Assembly (NCBI RefSeq): GCF_025370935.1
Contig: NC_133472.1
Span: 16,282,979-16,346,978, forward strand
DNA length: 64,000 bases
Origin: Choristoneura fumiferana
Lineage: Eukaryota > Arthropoda > Insecta > Lepidoptera > Tortricidae
Reading direction: 5' to 3'
A model generated the notes under the pieces. That model ran no database searches, had not been told where the DNA came from, and worked only from the letters and a program-made list of their open reading frames with translations. Shown here one piece after another: positions 25,631-37,200 of the stretch (position 1 is the first letter of the stretch; each line of letters begins with the position of its first letter). The position numbers and the translations under genes are program-made.

Positions 25631-26934
25631 TGGAATTATATTTTTCACCTCGGCGAAGTGTTGCCGCATTATGAAAAAATATTCTCAAGCGTCTAAAATG
25701 TGCCAAGATTTAATTATTACGGGTTTTAGGCCAAACGTTCAACTTCTGGCCTGGGTGTTGTTCATTTTTTGGGTCCACTACTATTGTCACACGAAGTAAT
25801 ATTGAATTGGTGTAGTAAATGCAGCATACCGCTTCTTAAAACCAAGTTAGCCCGCTTGCAGCCCAAGCGAGGCATTAAGTTGGGAGTAGATGGTAGCCAG
25901 TAGATGGGCTGCAGAGTGGAAGCCAGCCAGAGGACCGCAAGTCGCAACCCGTCGCGACACGGCAAAGCACTCAACGCGCCGAGGCTTAAAATAAACTAGA
26001 AGCATCCGCAAACCGCCCGCCACTCTTAAATCCTATTACAGGAGCTCTTTTATTCATAGACTTTCACATCCCTCAAAGACATTTCTTATCGAAACGTATA
26101 TTATTTTTATCTACATGCATATCATAACTTCCCTATTATATGTTCAGAAACGACTATCACATGGCCTTTATTAAGAAACCTGGTATCTGCGGGTGCATCT
26201 TAATGTTCACATTAAAGTACAGTGCATCTTAATGTTTACATTAAAGTATCGGTAAATCTTTTTTTAACAATGCATATCTGTACATATTGTAGAAAACTTA
26301 TGGCATGCATGTAGATAATAATTATTATTCAAAGTCAAAGTCAAGTCAAGTCAAAGTCAAAGTCAAAGTCAAAGTCAAAGTCAAAGTCAAAGTCAAAATA
26401 CAGGCCATATCTGAACATATTATAGAAAACTTATGATATGCATGTAGATAAAGTTATGTATGCGGCTATACATAATTAGGCATTAAAACACTCGTGTGAT
26501 CTTATTATGAAACTCGCCTTGGGCTCGTTTCATAAAACCACACTCGCACTTTAATGCCTCTCATTATGCACCAGCCACATAAATAACTAATAATAAATTT
26601 TGTTTGCAGCGTATAAGCACCGTTAATTCGTGTGGTGCGACGCACATCCAGATACCGCCGGTCGCGTGTGACGGGCCTGAGAAACCAGGGCCTTAGTGAT
26701 AATAGGTTAAAGCCGTTGAAAAGCCACCAACCCATCATACGGTAGAAAAGCAAAATGGAATAAAAGTCGCAGAAAAGCTTTCTATAAAGTCTAGATAAAC
26801 TAATCAGGATAAGTTCACAATCACAGGTAATTTTATTCGGTTATAACTATGAACAAAAAGTGAATATTTTGATGGCATGTATCTTTTGTAAGCTGCTAGG
26901 CAGTCAAGACAATAACTGACTGAGATAAATCAAA
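25631..26934. other. Intergenic DNA; hexamer satellite and a hairpin
   Basis: A (caaagt)n tract runs 26330-26397. A hairpin-like pair (ggcattaaa...cactcgtgtg / cacactcgcactttaatgcc) spans about 26478-26565. A GC-richer ORF at 25762-25974 (-) has no recognised domain. No gene assigned. Confidence 0.45.
26330..26397. repeat. (AAAGTC)n tandem repeat
   Basis: About eleven units, some short by one A. Its reverse, (gactttgacttt), is the tail of the LINE end seen at 58503-58625, so it may be the remnant of a - strand LINE tail. Confidence 0.7.
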
Positions 26935-26966
26935 GTCCACGCGGACGAAGTCGCGGGCACAGCTAG
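26935..26966 (+). mobile_element. Helitron-like 3' terminus fragment
   Basis: gcggacgaagtcgcgggcac then agctag followed by T. Confidence 0.5.
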
Positions 26967-27361
26967 TATTTAATATATGGAAATTTTATTGGAAAATATG
27001 AAAGTACCTACGAATAGATACCTCTGATTAGATACGTGCATTATTCTCGCCTTCAGCATTATGTGGTATTTATAAATGTAAACTTAGCACTTTTATTTTG
27101 AAATGGACTAAAAATAATGACGGCCGACCGACCGGCTTGCAGTTTCCGTACGCGGCGAAACAAAAAGAAAGAACCGCCGGCCGCTGCGGCCGCCGCTCGG
27201 CCCGCTCGCTGCAGCCACTCGGCTCGCACTTAGCATATTTATTCAATGCGAAGTTGTCCCACACGGTGGGACGATTTATTCATAATACTTACTGATTGGT
27301 AACTATCCGCTCTATTGGAAATTGGTTACCGGCACCTCTGAATAAAATTAAACTAACATGT

Positions 27362-27432
27362 TATGCCTTGGGGGAGGCCTATGTCCAGCAGTGGACGTGT
27401 TTCGGCTGACATGATGATGATGATGACGATGA
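27362..27432 (+). mobile_element. SINE 3' tail fragment
   Basis: gggggaggcctatgtccagc and agtggacg then (tgatga)n. It is the 3' end of the same SINE family as the complete - strand copy at 37550-37854. Confidence 0.65.
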
Positions 27433-27546
27433 CAGGTTATGCTGTATCCGTAAGAAAATGTAAATATTTAGTTTTTATATTATATGTACTAGCTTTTACC
27501 CGCGGCTTCGCTTGCGTGAGTCGTAAACATTCAAAGAAGCAAGCAA

Positions 27547-27953
27547 TGAGGGCTATCGCGTATGAATTCGCCGCTAGAGGCGCTAGTGTAGCGTGAGGTA
27601 TCCGAAATGTCAAATCTCATAGTTTTTGCGTGAGCTACGCGGGTTTATTTATAATAAGAATAATTTTGTGAATATTTTGCAATATCTGAAATTAATTATG
27701 GCAAATATGCGTTCCGGGGCAATGAATGTCTATGTTTTGAGACAGTTTTGTCTTTCGGAAACCTTTGTCCTCCCTTTTTTCCGAACAAAACGGGGACTAT
27801 GGAACACTGTAGCATATTTTATGGTACGGTTTTAAGGTGTATTAAATATGATTTTAATCTAAACTTTGTTTTCACGCCCGTAATAACAGCCATACTTAAA
27901 AACCTCACGCAACAGTGCGCCATCTAGTGAGACAAAAAACGATAGCCCTCATT
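27547..27953. mobile_element. MITE with about 50-bp TIRs
   Basis: tgagggctatcg ... tgtagcgtgagg at the left recurs inverted as cctcacgcaacagtgcgcca ... cgatagccctca. Flanked by aagcaa on both sides (27541-27546, 27954-27959). The flank is itself aagcaa-rich, so the duplication is not decisive. No transposase. Confidence 0.75.
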
Positions 27954-28125
27954 AAGCAAACATGCAAGTAAGCAAGCATGCATTCAAGGCTACATTCATA
28001 GGTGTATATATACATATAGAGGGTGGGCCGGGTGGGCCAAACAATCAAGCAAGCATGCCAGCAAGCATTCAAGCAAGTATACTCCCAAAGGTGCAAGCAA
28101 TAATGCAAGCAAGCATGCAAATTAT
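27954..28125. repeat. Degenerate (AAGCAAGCATGC) tract
   Basis: Irregular repeats of caagcaagcatgc with a gggtgggccgggtgggcc insert. The ORF over it is low complexity and not a gene. Confidence 0.6.
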
Positions 28126-28879
28126 TTAGTTTAAATATGTATTACTCCCCCCCCTCCCACTCTCTCCCTCTCACTTTGTACTCTTTTTGTTTTGTTGTTT
28201 TCTTATGTATTATTTTTGTGTTTTATGTACAATAAAGTATTTACATGCATACATACATTACTTCGCAGGTGTAAATCATTAGATACAAAGGTTGAATTGA
28301 GATTCTGGGATTTAACAAAATTCCGTGGTACCTAATTCCCGAAAACTACATGGTGGTTTTCATTGACGTTGCATAAAAAACAACCATTCCAAATTTCATT
28401 AGGTACTCTAAGCTCAGCGGTTGTTATTTCGATTTAATCCATATCCCATGGGAATATCGGGATAAAAAGTAGCCTATATTTTATTCTAGATGTCCAATCT
28501 ACATACCAAATTTCACCCAAATCCGTCGAACCGTTTCAGCGTGAAGGAGTAACAAACATACTCACTTACTCGCTCACAAACTTTCGCATTTATAATTTAT
28601 AATATTAAGTATACACTGGCAAAATTTTCCTCTAATGGACAGAGCCATATTTATGAAACAAAAACAACAACAACCATGCTTTCCCGAAAAAAAAGAATCG
28701 ATTGTGAAAGTCTCGCAACGCATTGAGGCTACAAGGGGCACGCGCAGGCGGTCTCTTTAGTCTGAGGAAGACGGCGGCGAGAGACTCAAGGGCGCTCTAG
28801 CCAACTGAAACGGCAAGCCAGCGCGAGTCTGGGTTGCAATCCCAAAGACATCGTACGCAATCTTTGAGATCGCTGGATG

Positions 28880-29083
28880 TAGGAAAATAGTAAGGGAGGA
28901 TTATTCCTTGAGCATTATAGTGATACGTGGTCATCAGATTTTTCAGTGGATTGTTTAGCCGTAGTTTGATGGGATTTTTCGAAAATCCCACGGAAATGGG
29001 CAATGCGGGATATTAACCTCATTCCTATGGAATATTGTGTAAATATAAAAATCTACGCAGACGAAGTCGCGGGCAAAAGCTAG
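28880..29083 (+). mobile_element. Helitron-like 3' fragment
   Basis: Degenerate body followed by acgcagacgaagtcgcgggc and aaaagctag then T. Confidence 0.5.
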
Positions 29084-30009
29084 TTTATAATATTAGTAGG
29101 ATTAGTAGGAAGGTCGACTGCCCCAAACTTTGAAGAAGTTTTCTGGGGCTTACCTACATGTGTGACTGACTGTATCAATAACCTCTCTTCTATTAATTAT
29201 TATTTTTAACCGTTTAAATTGGGGAAATCGAGGGCAGTCTTTTAATATCGTAGGAGCAGATATTGTGATATGGGTAAATAAATATCTTAAAAATCGCCAT
29301 TTGTTTAAGTAGAACTGATGAGGAAAACCTCAGTTGGCCATCGGAACTACTCATTAACAAGCTATGAACAAATAAACAAGGTATATATCCCGGGTTACGC
29401 TTCGATAGCGGATCGGAACTGACGGTGAAGCACTAATCAACAAATTAACGTGTCTGAATCAGGCCAATTAATATTTTGTAAAAGATGACGACCAGTTAAC
29501 ATTAAGTACCTCTACCCCTATTGTCCTTAGATAAGTAGTTACTTTGATTAAAACATTAACAACCTCTTCTTATTGAAAACTAAAATCAAATTTGTGTATT
29601 ATAAACTGGTTTTTACTGAGGTTTTCGCACTATTCGATCCGATGTCGGTATCGGGCGACGATGGACGACACCAGATAGCCAATCCAACATACGGATTCTA
29701 TTAAGACTGGCATTCAATAACCCAACGACACTGACAATGTCAGAATGACCTAAATTAATTTATTACCAACGAGTCTTGTCATTGAAAATTTGCATTGTTT
29801 ACTATGATTTTTTAAAAATACTCCTACATTTTCGTATAATTTTAGATTTATTATTGATTGCGGTTTTACTATATAAACGAGTTGTATTTAATAAGTTACG
29901 ATGGGAGGTAAGATTTTATTTGTACTTATAAATTAAAATTACTTAACTAAATTTCGCAAATAGAAAAATTAACAGCTTCCAACACTGGGTATTATACCCC
30001 GGGTAATAG
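29084..30009. other. Intergenic DNA, nothing recognised
   Basis: AT-rich sequence with no open frame of interest and no clear repeat family match inside the window. Confidence 0.4.
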
Positions 30010-30270
30010 GACGACCGGATAGCCAAGTGGTTAGAGATCCTGACTTCGAAGCTTGAGGTCCCGAGTTCGATTCCCGGCCGGGGCAGATATTTGTATGAAT
30101 AATACGAATGTTTGTTCTCGGGTCTTGGATGTATTTAAGTATGTATCTATCTATATAAGTATGTTTATCCGTTGCCTAGTAATCCATAGTACAAGCTTTG
30201 CTTAGTTTGGGACTAGGTAATTGGTGTCAAGTGTCCCATGATGTTTATTATTATTACTATTATTATTGTA
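30010..30270 (+). mobile_element. tRNA-derived SINE (GACGACCGGAT family)
   Basis: Head: A box tagccaagtggtta and B box gagttcgattcc. Body: gcagatatttgtatgaat, ttgttctcgggtcttgg and tttgggactaggt.attggtgt, with a (tta)n tail. Two more long copies are at 56066-56327 (-) and 61699-61975 (+), and a tail at 46313-46400. Confidence 0.8.
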
Positions 30271-30429
30271 CATAATACATGAAGATTGTGGTTTAATCCG
30301 TTTTCGCAATACTATGCACACATACAAAGGCATGTTTGGCAGAACATAACCGCCTCCATTAGCTAGAGGAATGAAAGCCAACCAAATCTGTACCTACTAT
30401 AAGAATTTCGATATAGTAGATTGTTCAAC

Positions 30430-31190
30430 AATCCCTTGTTCTTGGGAAAGAACCAATATCACACGAGATAACTTGGCACCCGAGCATGGCGATATTTCGA
30501 GTGTGATATTGGTGTTTTTCCCGAGTTAAGCACACTGCTTTTCATTTCGACTACAAGGAAAGTAAAAAATATGTATTATGAGAACAAAATTACCGAAGAA
30601 AATACTAAAATGAATAGAAAAAAAACATAATTCATAAAAGACAATGTCACTTTTTTAAGCATAGGTCGAAGGTCAGTGTGGTAATTAAAAAAAACAAAAT
30701 TGACTTTATTGTTAAGCATAAATTATTTATTTAACAAAATTATAAATCACAATTTTTTACTTTTATGTTTTATATGTCTGCTTTATGTCTGCGTACAAGA
30801 AACTAAGTAATGAAAATGTATTAATAATACTAAAACTACTAATACTAATACTTGCTTGTATGCTAATACTTGCATTATAAAATATGTAAATGACTAATGA
30901 AGAAAAAACTCAATAATTATACCATGTAGGTATATACATATATGCCCTACCTATAGGCTGAATTCCTCGCCATCGAAGTGAAAAGCAGTGTAAAACTCGA
31001 GCATTAAACCCATTTCCCCCTCGACGTGTCTATCCACCCTCGCCGTACCGGCTCGGGTGGCTCTATAAACGCCTGGTAAAATGGCTCGTTTTACGCTTTC
31101 GTTGTACAATCTACTATTTTTATGTTCCGCTAAATATGTATGTGCTTAACACCAATAAATTGTTAGCTCTAATTGCGCACAGAAACGGCA
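30430..31190. other. Repeat-rich DNA upstream of the QRICH2-like gene
   Basis: Inverted blocks (actgcttttcatttcgact near 30534 and catcgaagtgaaaagcagtg near 30972) suggest an old foldback element. The segment at about 31020-31110 shares ggtggct.tataaacg and taaaatggctcgtttta with 5065-5115. No clear core promoter was found for the gene. Confidence 0.4.
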
Positions 31191-31241
31191 ATGCTGACTA
31201 ATATCAGCGACATGATCGACTTGGCGATCGGCACGCCCGAG
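31191..31241 (+). CDS. QRICH2: QRICH2-like exon 1 (start codon)
   Basis: The exon encodes MLTNISDMIDLAIGTPE and ends at GAG before donor gtaaac, phase 0. DLAIGTPE followed by VGTVDF in exon 2 is the family's N-terminal motif. In-frame stop TAA lies at 31170-31172. Confidence 0.75.
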
Positions 31242-34200
31242 GTAAACATTTATCTTTTACTGCTCTGGGTACATTTAAGATGAGTGAAAAAGCCAATTAA
31301 ATTCGAAGATGATTTAAAAACATTTAATCGAGCAATTCTTATTTATATAGAAAGCACCGGCTTAAAGCAGCAGCGAGGATGTGTTGCGAGTATGTTTTTC
31401 ATGTCATGAACCAATAGAAACGCTTCATTTACTTTGCCTCGCTCCGCTCAGCTGCAGGGCTACTAAGAAACTCGAAACTCGAAGTTCGTGTCGTGCGGTC
31501 CCTCTGACACTTACCTATACTATTACGTAAGTACGTAGTACGAGAGTGAGAGGGACGGTACGATACGAACTTCGAGTTTCGAGTTTCGTAGTAGCCCTGC
31601 TGTTTCTACTAGAGATATGTGCTGTGCGAGGATGTGTTAATGAAGCGTTTCTATTGGTTAATGAGTATAACAACGCATTCAGAATGTTATTTAAGCTACT
31701 ACGATACCGCAGTGCGTCTAGCATGTTTGCTGAGGCCAGGATCGATGGTTTCCATGCCATCATGAGGAAGCGTGTGGATCCATGTTGGGTCGCTGGCGCA
31801 CTAGTGAGAATGGCATTATGAATGTGACAGGTGGGATTCGCCGTTGCTGACGAGGTGGATAACCCTTCATTTAAAATAGATATACCTGTATAATTATTAT
31901 TATTATGTACTGGACATTTAATTAAATTAAATTTAAATGTCATCTTACTAACATTCGACAATACTTAATTGATTTTATATTTACTAACAAAATGGATAAA
32001 TAATCTGAATAAATAACTGTTATCATTATTAGGTGGGCACCGTGGACTTCTGCATGCTGCAGACGGTGCTGCACTGCCTGGCGCAGCAGCTGGCCGTGCT
32101 GGACAAGAACGTGGAGCTGCGCAACACCGCGGGGCTGCTCGCTCTGCCGCCGGGGAAGGAGCTCGTGCACTCGGTCGCCGTCAACGAATACATCCTCGAA
32201 ACCGATGATAAGGTATCGAGTTCAGAAATATCTTTGGGTCAATCAACTTTTTAGTGCAACCTGTTGCCATAGTAACGTCTCCTGATTTAGGTACTTATTA
32301 ACCCTTTAACCGCCATTGTCTATATGATACAAATTATCCAGCTTATTTCGCCGCAGTCTTATAATTAAGACAAAATGTCATATAGGTGTAGGTGGCAACG
32401 CGGACGTACGAATGAAAACGTATTGGCGGTTAAAAGGTTAAAAGTATGATTTTATGGGGTACAAATCCACTAAAAGTTAGGAATTGTGACAGTTTTATTG
32501 ATGGCTTCCTTCATCGCTCATCTTTTTTAAGCATGCTAAGTAATAGGAGGTATACATTGCAAAAAATGTTGTAGCAAAGTGTATCAGTGATGTCTCCTGC
32601 CTGAGTTACGGGACAGAGTAACAACACCGAAAAGTTGGTTGACCCCTTTACACTTTACTACCTTGTCGCTATCACTTTATGTTTGAACTTTTCTACAAAA
32701 ATGACAGACGGCATACAGTGACAAGGTACTAAAGTATAAACTTATCTTTGATCTCGACTATGCAAGAGATCCATCGCTGCACCTACGAGTAACCTTCGTT
32801 TGGGGTAGAGCGAGAGCGAAGCAATAAGTCCCGAAGCTCACATGGTTACTGTGACTTTACTTAGTGGTAAATGCTGTATCAGTGTTTTTCAACCTGTGGG
32901 TCGCGACCCCCTGAGGGGGGTCGCCAAGCCTCTTTTGGGGGGTCGCGAAGCTCCTATAAGTTGCTGCGAAAACTACTTCGGTGAAAAAAAAAATAAGTTT
33001 AAAAATATTTATTAAGAAAATGTTAACTAATAATACTTAGCACTAAATAAAGTACCTACGTGAAAAAAAAACAATGATTAGGGCGGGTCGCGAAATATTT
33101 CTTCATACTAAAGGGGTCGTGTCACGAAAATGGTTGAAAAACACTGCTGTATAATGTATCGGAATAGCGACAGTTTGAAAGATACACATGTTTATAAGTT
33201 ACATAGGTACAGACATAATATATGTTTATAGGTTAAAACCTTTTTGATTTCAGGCAGGAGACAAACCATTAAAGAAACACGAAAAACGTAAATACAATTT
33301 TTATCTTTAAATTTTGAACCGCTGAGAATATTATTGCAAGACCCAGATTTTACAGTCAAGGTCAAAGTTATGTTCACATTTTACAACCTTTTCGCCGACA
33401 GTACTTATTTAATTAGTAATTATATACATGTTTATGTCAAGTTTCGACAGAAATGAAAATCATTAACTCATCAAAATCTCTTTTCTTTCAACAGCGGCCG
33501 GAAAACCGGAAACGCTGTTGATTGGTAATTAAAAGGTTTTTCTAATTATTAAATTGTTCCTATCTCTTACACTGAAACCTCTTCACAGTAATATGTTTTT
33601 TCTTTCAGTTGAACGAATCAAGAAAGAAGGAAGTGAGTTTAATTTTGTATTTAAATAAACTAGCTAGAACTGGTGTTAGGGCCAGTTATAATCTACATTA
33701 AAATCATAAAATGCGATGTAAAGCTGCATTTTTGGTATGTTATTTAGACACGAGTACTGGCTTTTTGCAACGTAACGTTTGGCAACCTGTTTCATTTCGC
33801 AACTTTTCATTTCGTAAACATTTCAGGATTTATTTCAGGGCCATCGTGTAGAATCCCTTTGGGTTAGGTTAGTTTTATAAAAATCCTGAAATATTTACAG
33901 TTTCAGAATACTAAACAGTTGGGAAATGAAAAGATGCGAAATGAAACAGGTTGCCAAACGTTATTCGCCGAAATATTGTAAACCATTTAGACCCCATAGG
34001 GCAGTATGAAATTACGTTTTGCTAGCAAAATAAATTTATGCTCAGTACCTGCGTAATACGTCATCAATTTTTTTGTACGGGAATTAGAAATTATTTGTTC
34101 TAAAATCTTTCTTATTATACATCAATTAAAAGGTCTTGGTGAACTGAGTCCAAAGATATATCACATTATTACGTTAACGCTACACGTTTGAGAAAAAAGT

Positions 34201-37200
34201 GAAAAACATTATTCGAAACTTACCAAGTTTGAGCTCTTGTAGATGGATTTTTTTTTATTAATTATGTGTCAACTAACTCATAATAATATATTGTCCAACA
34301 TTAACTGAGCATAAAACACAAATTTTTGTTCACGTTCAAAGTTTCACCCTATATATCAATAGTTTTTGAGTTACACTCGTAAAACTTGAAACCTATTGTC
34401 TTCGTCTTATTTATTTTGTTAGTAACTTTCACAATTTTTGGAAGATTTATCAAGAACTGACATGATTTGAACTTGTGAATCAAACTATCAATTACGTTGC
34501 TCGGAAGACATCCATATAAAAGTTCTAGACTTGGTGGTTGAGGCTTCTGGATTTTATCTGCGTAAATCCTGATCTCCTGAACACACCAGGATTGAAAGTA
34601 TCTTAAGTAAGTATGTGTTATTATAGAGATACAGTCAATTGCATACCAAATTTCTTTCAAATCTATCCAGTCGCTTCGCCGCTGCCGTTTTAACACGAAA
34701 TTGTTGCAACATATTAAGCTACGCACACATACGAACAAACTTACAAACTTTTACATATTTTATAGTTATAATATTAGAAGGACAGCCAAGACATTAAAAA
34801 TTACAGCGTTAATGAATAGAACTGTTATTAATACCCCGTTTTATCGGCAGGCAGGGCCGAAGAAGTTCCTGCGTCAGCTGTGGAGACAGGGGCAGCAGCG
34901 GGAGCGCCCGGGGGCGCGGGCGGGGGCCAGCAGGGCGCGGGCGGGGGCCAGCAGGGCGCGCGTGGGCAGCTCTCCGCATCCGGGCAGCCTTCCTCCCGGA
35001 CCTCTGTGTCCCACTTACCCGCTGGAGAAAAAATCTCTCTGGTGTCCTGGAGCAAGTTTAATTTGCTCGAGAGTGTAGTCGAGGATCTCAAAAACCGCGT
35101 CTACGGCAGCATGCCTAAGAACGAGGATATATTAGAAGAAGTCAGGTTGGTTTTCCGATGGCTAACGCTAATGTAATGCGCTGGTGCTAATCGTGAAAAC
35201 TTGCACGCAGGTTCTCACTCAACTGACGCTTCGTAGAAAGCAATACGATTAACCTGGTAAATCTCTTTACAAACCTTGTTTTATTTCTTCACATATAAGG
35301 AGAGATGTATTTATTACGCAGATCACAAACCAACCTCAAAGCCATAACCGACATGTGGACGTCTTTGAACGTGTCGTCCCGGCTGGAAGCTGCTGAGACT
35401 GGCCTGACCAAGCTCAGCTCACTAGTGCAAGACCTCATCGGCGAGAGCACGAACCTGCAAGAAATGGCCAAACAACGCGATGCTAAGTCGTAAGAATTTA
35501 AGCTGACTTTTGATGTTAACCCACCCTCAACATACCCAGTACTTCTACAGTATCTACCAGTGCTTAGAGCTGCGTTTCCAGCTAAGATAGCGAGCTGTGG
35601 TGGCGTAGCTGAGCGGGCGACGGCGACGAGTGTAGCGAGGATGTAGAACGTTGAGATTGTTTCCTTTAGAGAGGTGCCAGGTATAGAGTTGCCATGCCAG
35701 CTATACTTTTAAAAATATTATTATACTGTTTTTCACTACATTATACTTTTTACTGTAGAACTAAAATAAAGTATGTAAAATACTGTTTCCAGCATCAACA
35801 TTGCCTAACACTAGCACACACTAAGTCAGTACCTGCAGCATGTATAGTCACAATAGTGGTGGTTCAGAACAAATCTGCCAATGTTAATTTAATAAAAATT
35901 TACCTCCTTATTTATTCTAATTTTAGTTTTGATTCTGACGAGGCAGACCTCATTCATTCATTCATTTTTAAAGGACTCACTGATGAGGCTTTTAAAAATA
36001 AAACTAAAATGAACTTGTGCGAGAAGAACCCAAAAATTTGTCTTTAAAACATGAAAAGTAGAAAATACGGTTCATTTTTCTAAAATACTGTTTATTTCCC
36101 TTCTCAGACGTAAATATAATTTATATCTTGTAAAAAAGGTTGGCAACCCTAATTAACTGGTACCTATTTGGTTATTTGTAATTGTTAGGGCGCCCGAAGC
36201 AGCTGCAGCCGGTTTACCTGCCGGGGCTTCAGAGGAACTGGCCGCTGTCAAGGACGATATCAATCAGCTCCGCTCCGATCTGGACGACTTGGCCAACACT
36301 TTCAACACAGCTATGCAGGACATGGGCGGCGCCTCCCAATCGGAAGGCGCCACACCACGTGCCGCAGGCGCGGCACAAGGTAAGAAAATGTTTTTCATCA
36401 CACTTGCTCGTAAACAATGTCGAAACATGCAGGCTACCTTGGTTGCAACCCCCCAAATAAAACCCTCGACCTTAATGTGCTTGTCATGAAACCCGTGGTC
36501 GGTAAATGAGTCAGTGCCCGTACTAATTTTGTTGTCATGAAGCCAAGAGCGCAGACAGCGGTATCGGCAATTTTTGACAAAATATTAGTTTTTCTTTTAC
36601 ACATATACAATTTTACTCGCAAATGTGATGAAAAACATTGTATGTCGCACGGGCGGAACTAGAATTACGAACATCGACTCATTAAAGCCCTCAGTCTTCG
36701 ACTTCGGGCTTCTAATAGACTCTCGTTCGTAATTCCTTGTTTACCGCCCTTAAGACACAATGTACTATTACCTAGAGGTGGCAAGGTGTAAGTTTAATAT
36801 TAAGAGGGTTTATACCACAGAAGCACTTGCACTATTACTTATTCTGTGACAGAAGTCCAAAAAAGGCAATTTGTCTTGTTTTCGCCCTCGATTTTCGTTT
36901 GTACTCTATGTGCAAGAACAAATAGGTAGGTATGTGGACCTGTAGGTACAGTAAACAGCTTATTGACTTTTAGTTATAAGTAGTATAAAGATTTTTACTT
37001 TACTTACTTCACTTTTATATGTGTAATTTCTTCTATAAATTTTATTGAGAGAGACTACATGACTACTAACTACTGTGAAATTTATTTCACAGTTGAATTT
37101 TTTTATTACTTAAGGCTACGTCTCAACGACAGATGTGCGAGGATGTGAAATGTGTTTTTCATGAACCAATCGAAACGCTTTATTTCTCCGCTCAGCTGTT

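Larger units (their letters stand above)
27489..28605 (-). mobile_element. Helitron-like copy interrupted by a MITE
   Basis: ctagcttttacccgcggctt at the left is its 3' end. The body resumes near 28270 and ends with ctttcgcatttataattt at 28575-28600. The MITE at 27547-27953 and a aagcaagcatgc-rich stretch to about 28260 interrupt it. Confidence 0.5.

Noticed and set aside
26330..26397. Possible CRISPR-like array
   Set aside because: Simple hexamer repeat without spacers, in an animal genome.
27905..28120. Cys/His/Leu-rich ORF on the - strand
   Set aside because: It is low-complexity translation of the aagcaagcatgc tract.
30019..30078. Apparent tRNA genes at 30.0, 56.3 and 61.7 kb
   Set aside because: A and B boxes are present, but all share the same downstream body and tail, so they are SINE heads.
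31515..31961. 148-codon ORF on the - strand and its + strand partner
   Set aside because: Both run through a palindromic MITE and its host element.
33609..33632. Exon 4 read directly after exon 2 (LNESRKKE)
   Set aside because: That phase cannot join exon 5 with a GT-AG pair. Including the 34-nt exon 3 fixes it.
34828..35091. Pro/Ala-rich ORF opposite exon 5
   Set aside because: Shadow of the GC-rich coding exon on the + strand.
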